Shown here one piece after another: positions 41,800 to 49,085 of a stretch of 49,085 nucleotides of DNA (positions are counted from its first letter, which is position 1; each line of letters starts with the position of its first letter). The stretch is from Lacrimispora saccharolytica (GTDB lineage: Bacteria > Bacillota > Clostridia > Lachnospirales > Lachnospiraceae): assembly GCA_016899975.1 (NCBI GenBank), contig JACJJN010000025.1:1-49085 (forward strand), in the 5' to 3' direction. Both the position numbers and the translations under genes were made by a program. The notes under the pieces are model-generated. The model did no database searches and was not told the origin of the DNA. It was given only the letters and a program-made list of their open reading frames with translations.

Positions 41800-41854
41800 A
41801 TGAAAAAGAGGGCTGCCGCCCGCCGATTTCCATCAGCACTGCGTCAGCCCCTCT
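41800..41854 (-). terminator. Terminator of rpmB
   Basis: On the minus strand AGAGGGGCTG (41854-41845) pairs with CAGCCCTCT (41815-41807), one bulged base, followed by TTTTTCATTTT. Confidence 0.8.
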
Positions 41855-41873
41855 GCCGAAACATCTTAAAAAA

Positions 41874-42059
41874 TTAAGCACGCTCAACTTTTCCGGATCT
41901 CAGACAGGAAGTACATACGTACATTTTCTGCGGTACGCCGTTTACTTTAACTTTTACTGATTTTACGTTAGATTTCCACATTTTGTTGGTTCTTCTATGT
42001 GAATGACTTACGTTGTTTCCGAAATGAGCACCTTTTTCACAAATTGCACACTTTGCCAT
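41874..42059 (-). CDS. rpmB: 50S ribosomal protein L28
   Basis: A 61-residue basic protein: MAKCAICEKGAHFGNNVSHS, HRRTNKMWKSNVKSVKVKVN and VCTSCLRSGKVERA. It keeps both CxxC pairs (C4-C7 and C49-C52 region), the zinc-ribbon form of L28. RBS GGAGGTGCG before ATG. Divergent from asp23 as in many Firmicutes; own promoter and terminator. Confidence 0.97.
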   Translation of the reverse strand: MAKCAICEKGAHFGNNVSHSHRRTNKMWKSNVKSVKVKVNGVPQKMYVCTSCLRSGKVERA

Positions 42060-42123
42060 GATCGCACCTCCTTGACATACGTTCTAAAGCCTGATATGGT
42101 AATCCAGGCTCACAACATAGATT

Positions 42124-42152
42124 ATTCTAACAGATTCGGTCTTTTTTTGCAA
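42124..42152 (-). promoter_or_regulatory. Promoter of rpmB
   Basis: Minus strand: TTGCAA (42152-42147), 17-base spacer, TAGAAT (42129-42124), 65 nt before the ATG. Confidence 0.65.
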
Positions 42153-42190
42153 GTAAAAAATGAAAAATATGATTGTTTTTCATTTTCAAC

Positions 42191-42219
42191 TTTCATTTTC
42201 AGCAAAAAGCGGTTATAAT
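42191..42219 (+). promoter_or_regulatory. Promoter of asp23-fakA-recG
   Basis: TATAAT at 42214-42219 with a poor -35 (TTTCAT at 42191-42196, 17-base spacer). Leader of about 40 nt to the asp23 ATG. Confidence 0.5.
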
Positions 42220-42265
42220 ATATCATAATGTTTCACTCAATTTAATAGAATTGGAGGGTTAAGGC

Positions 42266-42622
42266 ATGAAAGGTCGAATGAATACAGGCTTGGGAGAAAT
42301 CGTTATCAATCCGGATGTCATTGCCATGTACGCAGGCAGTGTGGCGGTGGAATGCTTCGGCATTGTCGGTATGGCGGCAGTCAACATGAAAGATGGTCTG
42401 GTCAAGCTTCTGAAGAGGGACAGCCTGAAGCATGGAATTAATGTTGTGATCAACGACAATAAAATTTCCCTGGACTTCCATGTGATCGTTTCCTACGGCG
42501 TCAGCATCAGCGCCGTGACGGACAACCTGATCAATAATGTGAAGTATAAAGTGGAAGAATTCACCGGTATGGAGATTGAACACATCAACATCATGGTGGA
42601 AGGCGTTCGCGTCATTGATTGA
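42266..42622 (+). CDS. Asp23/Gls24 family envelope protein (YloU-like)
   Basis: A 118-residue protein: GLGEIVINPDVIAMYAGSVA, VECFGIVGM, VVINDNKISLDFHVIVSYGV and VEEFTGMEIEHINIMVEGVR, the Asp23 fold. No signal peptide; family members act at the cell envelope or in alkaline stress, and YloU always sits upstream of the FakA-like gene in Firmicutes. RBS GGAGGG, ATG 42266. Fourteen nt to the next gene. Confidence 0.93.
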   Translation: MKGRMNTGLGEIVINPDVIAMYAGSVAVECFGIVGMAAVNMKDGLVKLLKRDSLKHGINVVINDNKISLDFHVIVSYGVSISAVTDNLINNVKYKVEEFTGMEIEHINIMVEGVRVID

Positions 42623-42636
42623 TGATATAGGAGGAA

Positions 42637-44328
42637 ATGAGAGAAGTGGATACAAATAAGATAGACGCCGGGCTTTTTACAAAAATGTTTCTGGCGGGTG
42701 CAAAGAATCTGGAAGTGAAAAAGGAATGGATCAATGAATTAAATGTATTTCCTGTTCCGGATGGCGATACTGGTACCAATATGACGCTGACGATCATGTC
42801 GGCGGTAAAGGAGGTCAACAGCCTTACAGATCCGAGCATGTACGATCTGGCGAAAGCAATCTCTTCCGGTTCTTTACGGGGAGCCCGTGGAAACTCCGGA
42901 GTTATTTTATCACAGCTTCTGCGTGGATTTACTAAGGTAATCCGCGAACATGACGAGATTGACGCCCTTGTGCTGGCTGCAGCCATGGAGAAAGCGGTGG
43001 AGACAGCGTACAAGGCGGTTATGAAACCGAAAGAGGGAACCATCCTTACTGTTGCGAAGGGAGCTGCTGCGAAAGCGGCGGAGCTTGCGATGGATTGTGA
43101 GGATCTTGGAAGCTTTATTGAGGATGTGATCGCTCACGCCCAGTATGTGCTGTCCCAGACGCCGGAGATGCTGCCGGTACTGAAGGAAGCAGGCGTTGTG
43201 GATTCCGGCGGACAGGGTCTGGTTACGGTGCTTGAGGGAGCGAGAGACGCGTTCCTGGGCAAGGAGATCGATCTGAATTTTGAGACTCCGGAGGCAAAGA
43301 CAGAATTTGTTAAACCGTCCAAAGAGACTGAGCAGGAGATCAAATTCGGATACTGCACCGAGTTCATTATCATGCTGGAACAGCCGATGACGGAGGAGGA
43401 AGAGTTGTCATTCAAGGATTTCCTCAATTCCATCGGTGATTCCATTGTACTGGTGGCGGACGATGAGATTGTCAAGGTTCATGTACATACCAATGATCCT
43501 GGCAAGGCAATCTCCAAAGCGCTGACCTATGGCCAGCTGACGAGAATGAAGATCGACAACATGCGCGAGGAACATCAGGAGCGTTTGATCAAGAACGCAG
43601 AGAAGATTGCCAAGGAGCAGGCGGAGGCAGATGAAAAACGCCGCCATGAGCTGGAGGAAGCGGAACAGAAAGAGATTGGTTTCCTGGCTGTTTCCATCGG
43701 TGATGGTATTGCGCAGATCTTCAAAGAGCTGGGCGTGGACTATCTGATCGAAGGCGGACAGACGATGAATCCGAGTACGGAAGATATGCTGACGGCAATC
43801 GGAAAAGTAAATGCCAAGAATATCTTTATCTTCCCGAACAATAAAAATATTATCCTGGCAGCCAACCAGGCGCAGGCGATGACGAAAGATAAAAAGGTAT
43901 TTGTCATTCCAACCACTACGGTTCCACAGGGCATCACTGCGATGATCAGCTATGTGCCGGAGAAGAGCGCGGAAGAAAACGCAGAGGAAATGACCGAGGC
44001 GATCAAACAGGTAAAGACCGGACAGGTGACCTACGCGGTGCGTGATACGCACATCGACGACAAGGAGATCCGTCAGGGAGACATTATGGGAATCGGCGAT
44101 CGTGGAATCCTGGCGGTAGGACAGGACGTACTGACGGTTGCCAAAGAAATGGTTGACGCGATGATGGATGAGGACAGTGAACTGATCAGCATCTATTACG
44201 GAGCGGACATGAGCGAGGAAGATGCCGAAAAACTGGGTGAAATGGTCGGCGAGGCATATCCGGACTGCGACGTGGAAGTAAACTGCGGCGGCCAGCCGAT
44301 TTACTACTGCGTGGTTTCGGTGGAATAA
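42637..44328 (+). CDS. fakA: DAK2-domain fatty acid kinase-like protein (FakA/YloV)
   Basis: A 563-residue protein. N-terminal DhaL/DAK2 ATP-binding domain (NVFPVPDGDTGTNMTLTIMS with the Mg-binding aspartates, GARGNSGVILSQLLRGF), a middle domain (about 220-320, GYCTEFIIMLEQPMTEEE, SIVLVADDEIVKVHVHTNDP), an acidic linker helix and a C-terminal DegV-like part (GGQTMNPSTEDMLTAI, FIFPNNKNIILAANQA). FakA with a FakB carrier phosphorylates fatty acids for phospholipid synthesis. ATG 42637 is very close to AGGAGG; an in-frame GTG at 42646 is better spaced and may be the true start. Confidence 0.9.
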   Translation: MREVDTNKIDAGLFTKMFLAGAKNLEVKKEWINELNVFPVPDGDTGTNMTLTIMSAVKEVNSLTDPSMYDLAKAISSGSLRGARGNSGVILSQLLRGFTKVIREHDEIDALVLAAAMEKAVETAYKAVMKPKEGTILTVAKGAAAKAAELAMDCEDLGSFIEDVIAHAQYVLSQTPEMLPVLKEAGVVDSGGQGLVTVLEGARDAFLGKEIDLNFETPEAKTEFVKPSKETEQEIKFGYCTEFIIMLEQPMTEEEELSFKDFLNSIGDSIVLVADDEIVKVHVHTNDPGKAISKALTYGQLTRMKIDNMREEHQERLIKNAEKIAKEQAEADEKRRHELEEAEQKEIGFLAVSIGDGIAQIFKELGVDYLIEGGQTMNPSTEDMLTAIGKVNAKNIFIFPNNKNIILAANQAQAMTKDKKVFVIPTTTVPQGITAMISYVPEKSAEENAEEMTEAIKQVKTGQVTYAVRDTHIDDKEIRQGDIMGIGDRGILAVGQDVLTVAKEMVDAMMDEDSELISIYYGADMSEEDAEKLGEMVGEAYPDCDVEVNCGGQPIYYCVVSVE

Positions 44329-44329
44329 A

Positions 44330-46387
44330 TTGAGAGACGAACCTTTAAGAAATCTGAAGGGGATCGGAGAAAAGACGGAAAAGCTGTTCGCAAAAGTGGG
44401 AGTTACCACTTTGCGGCAGCTTTTGCATTATTATCCCAGAGAATACGACCAGTATACGGCTCCGGTTCCCCTGCAGAACCTTCGGACAGGCACAAAATGC
44501 GCGGTACAGGGAAGGATCACTCACAGCCCTTCGGTGAAGGGGAATACGAGAAAATCCGTGATCCTGCTGGAACTCACGGAGGGGACAGCCAGACTCCAGC
44601 TGACCTGGTTTAACATGCCGTTTCTCCGCTCCACGCTGAAAAAGGGAGCGTCCTACGTGTTCCGGGGAAAGGTACAGGAAAAATCCGGGCGGCTGGTGAT
44701 GGAACAGCCGGAAATCTTTACCCTGGGAGCTTACGATGAGATGATCAGCCACCTGCAGCCGGTGTACGGTCTGACCAAAGGTCTGACCAACAAAATGGTC
44801 GTTCGGGCGGTCCGTCAGATCTTTGAGGACCGGGCGCTGGAGCAGGAATACCTGCCGGAAGAGATCCGGAGGGAAAACGGCTTGTGCGAGATTAATTTTG
44901 CCGTGGAGCAGATTCATTTTCCCGACAATATGGAAATGCTCCGGAAAGCGAGAAAGCGCCTGGTCTTCGATGAATTTTTCTTCTTCCTGCTGGCGATGCG
45001 TCAGCTGAAGGAGCGGACGGAAGACATCCGCAATGCATTCCCCATCCACGCTGTATGGGCGACGGAGGAAGTGATCGAAAATCTTCCGTTTCCTCTGACC
45101 AGGGCGCAGATGCGGGTGTGGAATGAAATCGAAAATGATTTGAAGAGCACCACGAGAATGGCACGGCTGGTTCAGGGAGACGTGGGAAGCGGAAAGACCG
45201 TGCTGGCTTTCCTGGCGATGATACTGACTGCCGAGAACGGCTACCAGAGTGCGCTGATGGTGCCTACGGAAGTTTTGGCACGGCAGCATTACGATTCCCT
45301 TTGTGAGCTTCTGGAAAACAACCATCTCACAGATTACAGACCGAGGCTTCTGACTGGTTCCACAACTGCGAAAGAAAAAAGAGAGATCTATCAGGAGCTG
45401 GCGGACGGCAGCTGCCGGATGGTGATTGGCACCCATGCGCTGATCCAGGAGAAAGTGCAGTATCAGAACCTTGCGCTGGTCATTACCGACGAGCAGCACC
45501 GATTCGGTGTGCGCCAGAGGACAGCCCTGGCGGAAAAAGGCGAGCCGTCCAACGTGCTGGTTATGAGCGCAACGCCGATTCCGCGGACACTGGCGATCAT
45601 TCTGTACGGCGATCAGAGCATCTCCGTCATCGATGAACTTCCGGCGAAACGTCTGCCCATCAAAAACTGCGTGGTGAATACGGGATACCGTCCCAATGCC
45701 TACCGTTTTATCCAAAGACAGGTGGATCAGGGACGGCAGGCTTATGTGATCTGCCCGATGGTGGAAGAGAGTGAAGGGATGGATGCGGAAAATGTTCTGG
45801 ACTATGCGGAACGGCTGAAGCAGGTACTGCCGGATAAGATCTGTGTCCGGTACCTTCACGGAAAGATGAAACCGGCAGAGAAAAATGAGATCATGGAACA
45901 GTTTGCCCGAAATGAGATTCAGGTGCTGGTCTCCACAACGGTTGTGGAGGTCGGCGTCAATGTGCCAAACGCGACGGTCATGATGGTAGAGAACGCCGAG
46001 CGTTTCGGACTGGCGCAGCTTCATCAGCTCCGGGGGCGGGTAGGACGCGGAGAACATCAGTCTTACTGTATTTTCGTACAGGGAACCTCCGATGAGGGAA
46101 CGATGAAACGCCTGGATATCCTCAATCACTCCAACGATGGATTTTATATCGCCAATGAAGATCTGAAACTGCGCGGTTCCGGAGATCTGTTGGGAACAAG
46201 GCAGAGTGGAGAGATGGAATTTGCCCTTGCGGATATTTTCCGTGATTCCGAAGAACTGGTGAAAGCCAGCCAGTCGGCTGCGAAGCTTCTAGCGGAAGAT
46301 CCGGAATTGGAAGAGCCGGGACACGAACTACTGCAGGAGGCATTGACGGAGTTTGCAGCTTTCGAGGAGCATGATATAGGAATTTAG
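44330..46387 (+). CDS. recG: ATP-dependent DNA helicase RecG
   Basis: A 685-residue helicase that reverses stalled forks. N-terminal wedge/OB domain (about 60-150, VQGRITHSP, LTWFNMPFLRSTLKKGASYV), Walker A GDVGSGKTV with K289, DEQH box (387-390), VMSATPIPRTLA, and the C-lobe VSTTVVEVGVNVPNATVMMV, QLHQLRGRVGRG. The start is TTG 44330, one base after the fakA stop; the first in-frame ATG is far inside the wedge domain, so TTG with translational coupling is likely. Ends before a strong hairpin. Confidence 0.95.
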   Translation: MRDEPLRNLKGIGEKTEKLFAKVGVTTLRQLLHYYPREYDQYTAPVPLQNLRTGTKCAVQGRITHSPSVKGNTRKSVILLELTEGTARLQLTWFNMPFLRSTLKKGASYVFRGKVQEKSGRLVMEQPEIFTLGAYDEMISHLQPVYGLTKGLTNKMVVRAVRQIFEDRALEQEYLPEEIRRENGLCEINFAVEQIHFPDNMEMLRKARKRLVFDEFFFFLLAMRQLKERTEDIRNAFPIHAVWATEEVIENLPFPLTRAQMRVWNEIENDLKSTTRMARLVQGDVGSGKTVLAFLAMILTAENGYQSALMVPTEVLARQHYDSLCELLENNHLTDYRPRLLTGSTTAKEKREIYQELADGSCRMVIGTHALIQEKVQYQNLALVITDEQHRFGVRQRTALAEKGEPSNVLVMSATPIPRTLAIILYGDQSISVIDELPAKRLPIKNCVVNTGYRPNAYRFIQRQVDQGRQAYVICPMVEESEGMDAENVLDYAERLKQVLPDKICVRYLHGKMKPAEKNEIMEQFARNEIQVLVSTTVVEVGVNVPNATVMMVENAERFGLAQLHQLRGRVGRGEHQSYCIFVQGTSDEGTMKRLDILNHSNDGFYIANEDLKLRGSGDLLGTRQSGEMEFALADIFRDSEELVKASQSAAKLLAEDPELEEPGHELLQEALTEFAAFEEHDIGI

Positions 46388-46496
46388 AGCGAATTTCCCG
46401 CAAACTGGGACGTGCAGATTGCAGGAATGAATTTTCGAACATGCTTTTGCACATTGGAAAGCAGCTGTATGAGACAGGACAAAAAAGCATAAGAAA

Positions 46497-46575
46497 CAGC
46501 CGGAGCAGTCAAAAAAAGTGCGGTACGTACGGTTTATCAGGAATGTTGACTGCTCCGGCTGATTTTGCGTTTTAA
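46497..46575 (+). terminator. Perfect 16-bp stem terminator after recG
   Basis: CAGCCGGAGCAGTCAA (46497-46512) and TTGACTGCTCCGGCTG (46546-46561) pair fully; the 33-nt loop contains the palindrome GTACGTAC. Followed by ATTTTGCGTTTT on the plus strand and, read from the minus strand, by TTTCTTATGCTTTTTTG, so it can stop both recG and the convergent ABC operon. Confidence 0.85.
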
Positions 46576-47143
46576 AAGCTGCCGTTTCTGCCGCATCTCC
46601 AACCAATGATCCCCCACAGAAGCAGACCGGATACGGCAAGTATTCCCTTATTCCATAGCCAAATATGATTTTGATCGCCGGTATACCGAATAAACAAATA
46701 AATGTATTCGATTCCCGGAATTCTCAGAAGGCTGCGAGTTAACAGAAAGATTAGCCAGACGATACCGCAGAATAGCGTTGCAGCATGCTCCTGTGCATAT
46801 AGGATTCCCAACAGTGCGCATAAGGAGGATAAAAAGAATGCCGGCGACAGATACATGACAAGCAGTTCCCACATCGGTAATTCATATCGTATCATAGAGG
46901 AACCCGCCATACAAAGAACAGCAAATGCGCTGGACAAGCCAAAAACGGTCACATATCGAAACAGTACCCATTGAAACAGAGATTTGCTTTGCGCAGCGAT
47001 GATATCAAAATTGCTGTCTGCTCTTGTTTTTCCCCATTCGCCTACGGCAATCGTTGTAAAAAACGGGAAAAGAACTTCAAAGCTGACAGGATAAAAAAAT
47101 TTATTCCGATGACTTTTATTTCACTTTCAATTTTCTTATTCAT
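46572..47143 (-). pseudogene. ABC-2 type permease gene, frameshifted
   Basis: ATG at 47143 after GGAGGT, overlapping the preceding gene's stop. The frame opens MNKKIESEIKVIGINFF and would stop at 47042. The homologous reading moves to the next frame at a run of seven T (47092-47098, minus strand), giving YPVSFEVLFPFFTTIAVGEW, then GKTRADSNFDIIAAQSK and ending at 46572 with four membrane spans (e.g. LLVMYLSPAFFLSSLCALLG). One base lost from the T-run explains it. About 190 residues if repaired: the second permease of an ABC-2 exporter. A sequencing error at the homopolymer is possible. Confidence 0.65.
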
Positions 47144-47824
47144 TCCGACCTCCAGAAGCTGTGCTTCAAAAACAGCAGGCTTCCGGCAAGAAGACCGCTG
47201 CCGATAAGAAAAACTCCATTTGCCAGAACGCTTCCCGGATGAAGAAAAGGCCATTTTGGATGTACCCATATCAGCCGGATCAGATCGCCGGAAGTAATCA
47301 GGTAAAACGGAACAGTGTCTGCCGAACCAACATAAGTGGCATTGAAGCCAAAGAAGACAGCCGCAAGGATATAAAACAGGCGAATGTCCATGATTGCCGG
47401 TAAAGCAATCGAACAGAAGCTGACAAACAGGCTGACAGGAAAGCCGGAAATTAAAATTGCTTTTGTCAGTGGAATGAGACAGTCAGGCAGACGGATTTCC
47501 TCCGCATAATTTTCCTGTCACGTACTGCCACTTCCGTAAAGGGGTGGACATCAGCAAAGATTTCATTTCTGTTTTCCCGTCCAATGGGAAACGTCCTCCC
47601 AACAAAAACATGAAACCAAATAGGAAAACCAGCGTATCAAGGCTCATAATCCGATAAACAAAGTAAGCCGGTTCGTTCAAAAATTCCAGTCGGGCCAAAT
47701 TTTCTGCGGAGGGGAAGTTGTCCAGCATGGAAAGCAATGTTGCTGCCAAAAGTACGCCCCATGCAGCAGGCTGTCCGAACTGCATTTTGTATTCATAATG
47801 GATGATGGAAATTATTTTACGCAT
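47140..47824 (-). pseudogene. ABC-2 type permease gene (first), frameshifted
   Basis: ATG at 47824 overlaps the ATPase stop. Reads MRKIISIIHYEYKMQFGQPA, membrane spans and PLRKWQYVTGKL, then hits a TGA near 47483. The sequence continues in the next frame from about 47508 (AEEIRLPDCLIPLTKAILIS ...) through MDIRLFYILAAVFFGFNATY to the stop at 47140. The switch is at an A4/T2 run (47508-47513). Repaired length about 228 residues. Both permeases of this operon are thus broken at short homopolymers. Confidence 0.65.
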
Positions 47825-48402
47825 GCTCTTTGCCTCCCATACAATAGACATAGGCATCTTCCAAAGTCGCCGCAGCGGGTTCGATTTTCGGGAAATATCC
47901 TTCGTCGTCCATGATTCGCGCGGTCAGACCGTGGCTTTCGTAAGTAGTCGACAAGACTACCGATTTCTTTTGCAGGTCAATCAGTTGACTTTCACTTTCC
48001 AAATGCAGAACTTTGACCTTGCCATTTACCTGTTCCAATAGGGCGACAGAGGTACCGGCATAAAACAAACGTCCTTTCCGCAGGACAGCCAGTTCCTTGC
48101 ATAGCTGGTGAACATCTTCCACGATATGGGTAGAGAGCAGGACGGTACGCCCTTTCTGTGCATAGCGTGAAAGTACACCGCGAAAGCGCACGCGCTCTTC
48201 CGGGTCAAGCCCTGCGGTCGGCTCATCAACAACAAGAATCTGCGGATTGCCGATCAGTGCCTGTGCGATTCCAACCCGGCGTTTCATTCCGCCGGACAGC
48301 TGTCCTATTTTGCGCTTGGAAAATTCCAGCATCTCCACTTGCTTTAATACTTCGCTGACAGCATTTTTGTCATGGACACCTTTCAGTGCAGCCATATAGG
48401 TT
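47817..48402 (-). pseudogene. ABC transporter ATPase, 5' end removed by an insertion sequence
   Basis: The surviving 193 or so residues begin TYMAALKGVHDKNAVSEVLK, keep the signature LSGGMKRRVGIAQALIG, Walker B LVVDEPTAGLDP, H-loop LLSTHIVEDV and the C-terminal part, and stop at 47817. The Walker A and Q-loop are absent: in frame, a TAG lies just upstream at the junction with foreign sequence near 48403. The reading is otherwise intact. Bacitracin/antibiotic-type ABC-2 exporters have this arrangement (ATPase then two permeases). Inactive as it stands. Confidence 0.75.
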
Positions 48403-49085
48403 ACAAACTATGAATGAGCAAATCCAAAATATTGCACAAAAGAAAGACACCCTCTGTAGAATGATGTATAATTGAAGTACCAAAAAACAACATACTCACT
48501 CAAACAAGGGGGTGTCCGTTGCAAACAGTATACATCATTCCAACCATATTTACAATTACCTGAAAGCATTAAATCTCGGTTTATTTTTATCCGATGTGTA
48601 TCTGAACCACTTATTGACCATCATCCTTTCTGTTTTCCTCCGGGGATACCGGGGAAAAACGGTTGATTTCCAAGAGATCAGCCAGTGCCACAGGACAACA
48701 ACCGCCTATTTCCTGAACCACGGAAAATGGAATGACCATGCTTTACAAGATATTCTAAAAAGCAGCATTCTCCAAATTATTTACAGGGAAGCACAGCGTT
48801 CCGGACAACCGATTTACTGTATTGTGGATGATACGATTGCCTCACATACCCAGCCTTCGTCACAGGCGGTTCATCCAATCGAGGCTGCGTATTTCCACCA
48901 ATCACATTTAAAAGGCTGCCAGGACTATGGGCATCAGGTTGTCTCTGTCATGCTTTCCTGCAACGGGATTACCCTGAATTATGCCGTCATCCTGTACGAT
49001 AAATCAAAATCAAAGATCCAGATCGTACAGGAGATCGCGGAAGAACTTCCCGCTGCGCCGGTCATTTCCTATTTTCTTTGTGACA
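48403..49085 (+). mobile_element. Insertion sequence, left part, running off the window
   Basis: The sequence changes within the ATPase gene near 48403. A promoter-like TTGCAC ... TATAAT region (about 48433-48475) and then a transposase open to the window end follow. The exact left end and any target duplication cannot be set without the right end; an inverted end is not recognisable alone. Confidence 0.7.
48512..49085 (+). CDS. DDE transposase (IS4/IS701-like), partial at the right edge
   Basis: Open from GTG 48512 to the window end, 191 codons without stop. Key parts: FLRGYRGKTVDFQEISQCH near the N-end, CIVDDTIASHTQPSS with the first catalytic Asp, HPIEAAYFHQSHLKG, CQDYGHQVVSVMLSCNGI and LYDKSKSKIQIVQEIAEELP. 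The pattern VDDT-x-x-S-K/H-T and H-x-S-H-L-K-G is that of transposases of the IS701/IS4 group, by memory. Start codon is uncertain: the RBS-like AAGGGGG overlaps it. The C-terminal catalytic residues lie outside the window. Confidence 0.75.
   Translation, partial: MSVANSIHHSNHIYNYLKALNLGLFLSDVYLNHLLTIILSVFLRGYRGKTVDFQEISQCHRTTTAYFLNHGKWNDHALQDILKSSILQIIYREAQRSGQPIYCIVDDTIASHTQPSSQAVHPIEAAYFHQSHLKGCQDYGHQVVSVMLSCNGITLNYAVILYDKSKSKIQIVQEIAEELPAAPVISYFLCD

Noticed and set aside
44345-46129. 594-codon open frame on the minus strand opposite recG
   Set aside because: Shadow of the high-GC recG gene; no RBS, product has no recognisable domain and recG is complete with all motifs.
1-49085. tRNA, rRNA, CRISPR array, phage or restriction-modification genes
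   Set aside because: None found by reading both strands; gaps are too short or lack the required patterns.

Overview
The window reads as a chromosomal segment of a Gram-positive, anaerobic, spore-forming Clostridia member, most likely family Lachnospiraceae (Blautia / Mediterraneibacter / Ruminococcus-like; inferred from gene content and style, not from a database search). Grounds: Firmicutes gene orders (rpmB divergent from asp23-fakA-recG; cmk-ispH-rpsA; ruvA-ruvB; DUF2953-gerW), sporulation genes, a Na+-pumping decarboxylase cluster, a PPi-type phosphofructokinase, AGGAGG-type ribosome binding sites and SigA-like promoters with 17-bp spacers. No tRNA, rRNA or CRISPR array was seen.

Left edge (1-4.7 kb) is accessory and worn: a transposase tail, two copies of a 93-bp non-coding repeat about 4 kb apart, a glycosyltransferase gene broken by an in-frame TGA, a promoter-operator driving a small membrane peptide + DUF6110 protein + metal P-type ATPase cassette, a decayed relB antitoxin that keeps its operator, and a membrane-protein fragment. 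From 4.7 kb the core begins with an orphan DnaA-like ATPase. Then come, on the minus strand, a cupin-HTH regulator and a spermidine/putrescine ABC transporter with fused PotC-PotD (5.9-10.3 kb); a sporulation-type D,D-carboxypeptidase; and a MarR regulator with its palindromic operator and a heterodimeric ABC exporter (12.0-16.4 kb).

16.6-24 kb is energy and carbon metabolism: a NifX-like metal-binding protein with a His/Cys tail, PPi-phosphofructokinase, and a five-gene cluster with two different carboxyltransferases (MmdA-like and OadA/5S-like) around one biotin carrier, an OadG-like subunit and the OadB sodium pump. 24-30 kb is a housekeeping operon (RpiR regulator, flavoprotein, cmk, ispH, rpsA, CmpB-like membrane protein). 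30-39 kb carries a minus-strand RNase H-like nuclease, ruvAB, zapA, a U32 peptidase-family protein, and an ftsW/rodA-type gene overlapping a penicillin-binding protein gene by 212 nt in a second frame. 39-46.4 kb has a Nudix hydrolase, a conserved hypothetical, DUF2953 and GerW genes separated by a MITE-like palindromic element, a small membrane protein, a hairpin-rich gap, rpmB, and asp23-fakA-recG.

Right edge (46.5-49.1 kb) is again accessory: a minus-strand ABC-2 exporter operon, both permease genes frameshifted at homopolymers and the ATPase gene decapitated by an insertion sequence whose transposase runs off the window.

The observations most worth pursuing are the ftsW-pbp dual-coding overlap, the MITE-like element that supplies a stop codon, the orphan DnaA-like ATPase, the two-carboxyltransferase Na+ pump cluster, and a recurring TTGCGT-N17-TATAAT promoter form at four sites. 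I found no clear wholly new multi-gene system.
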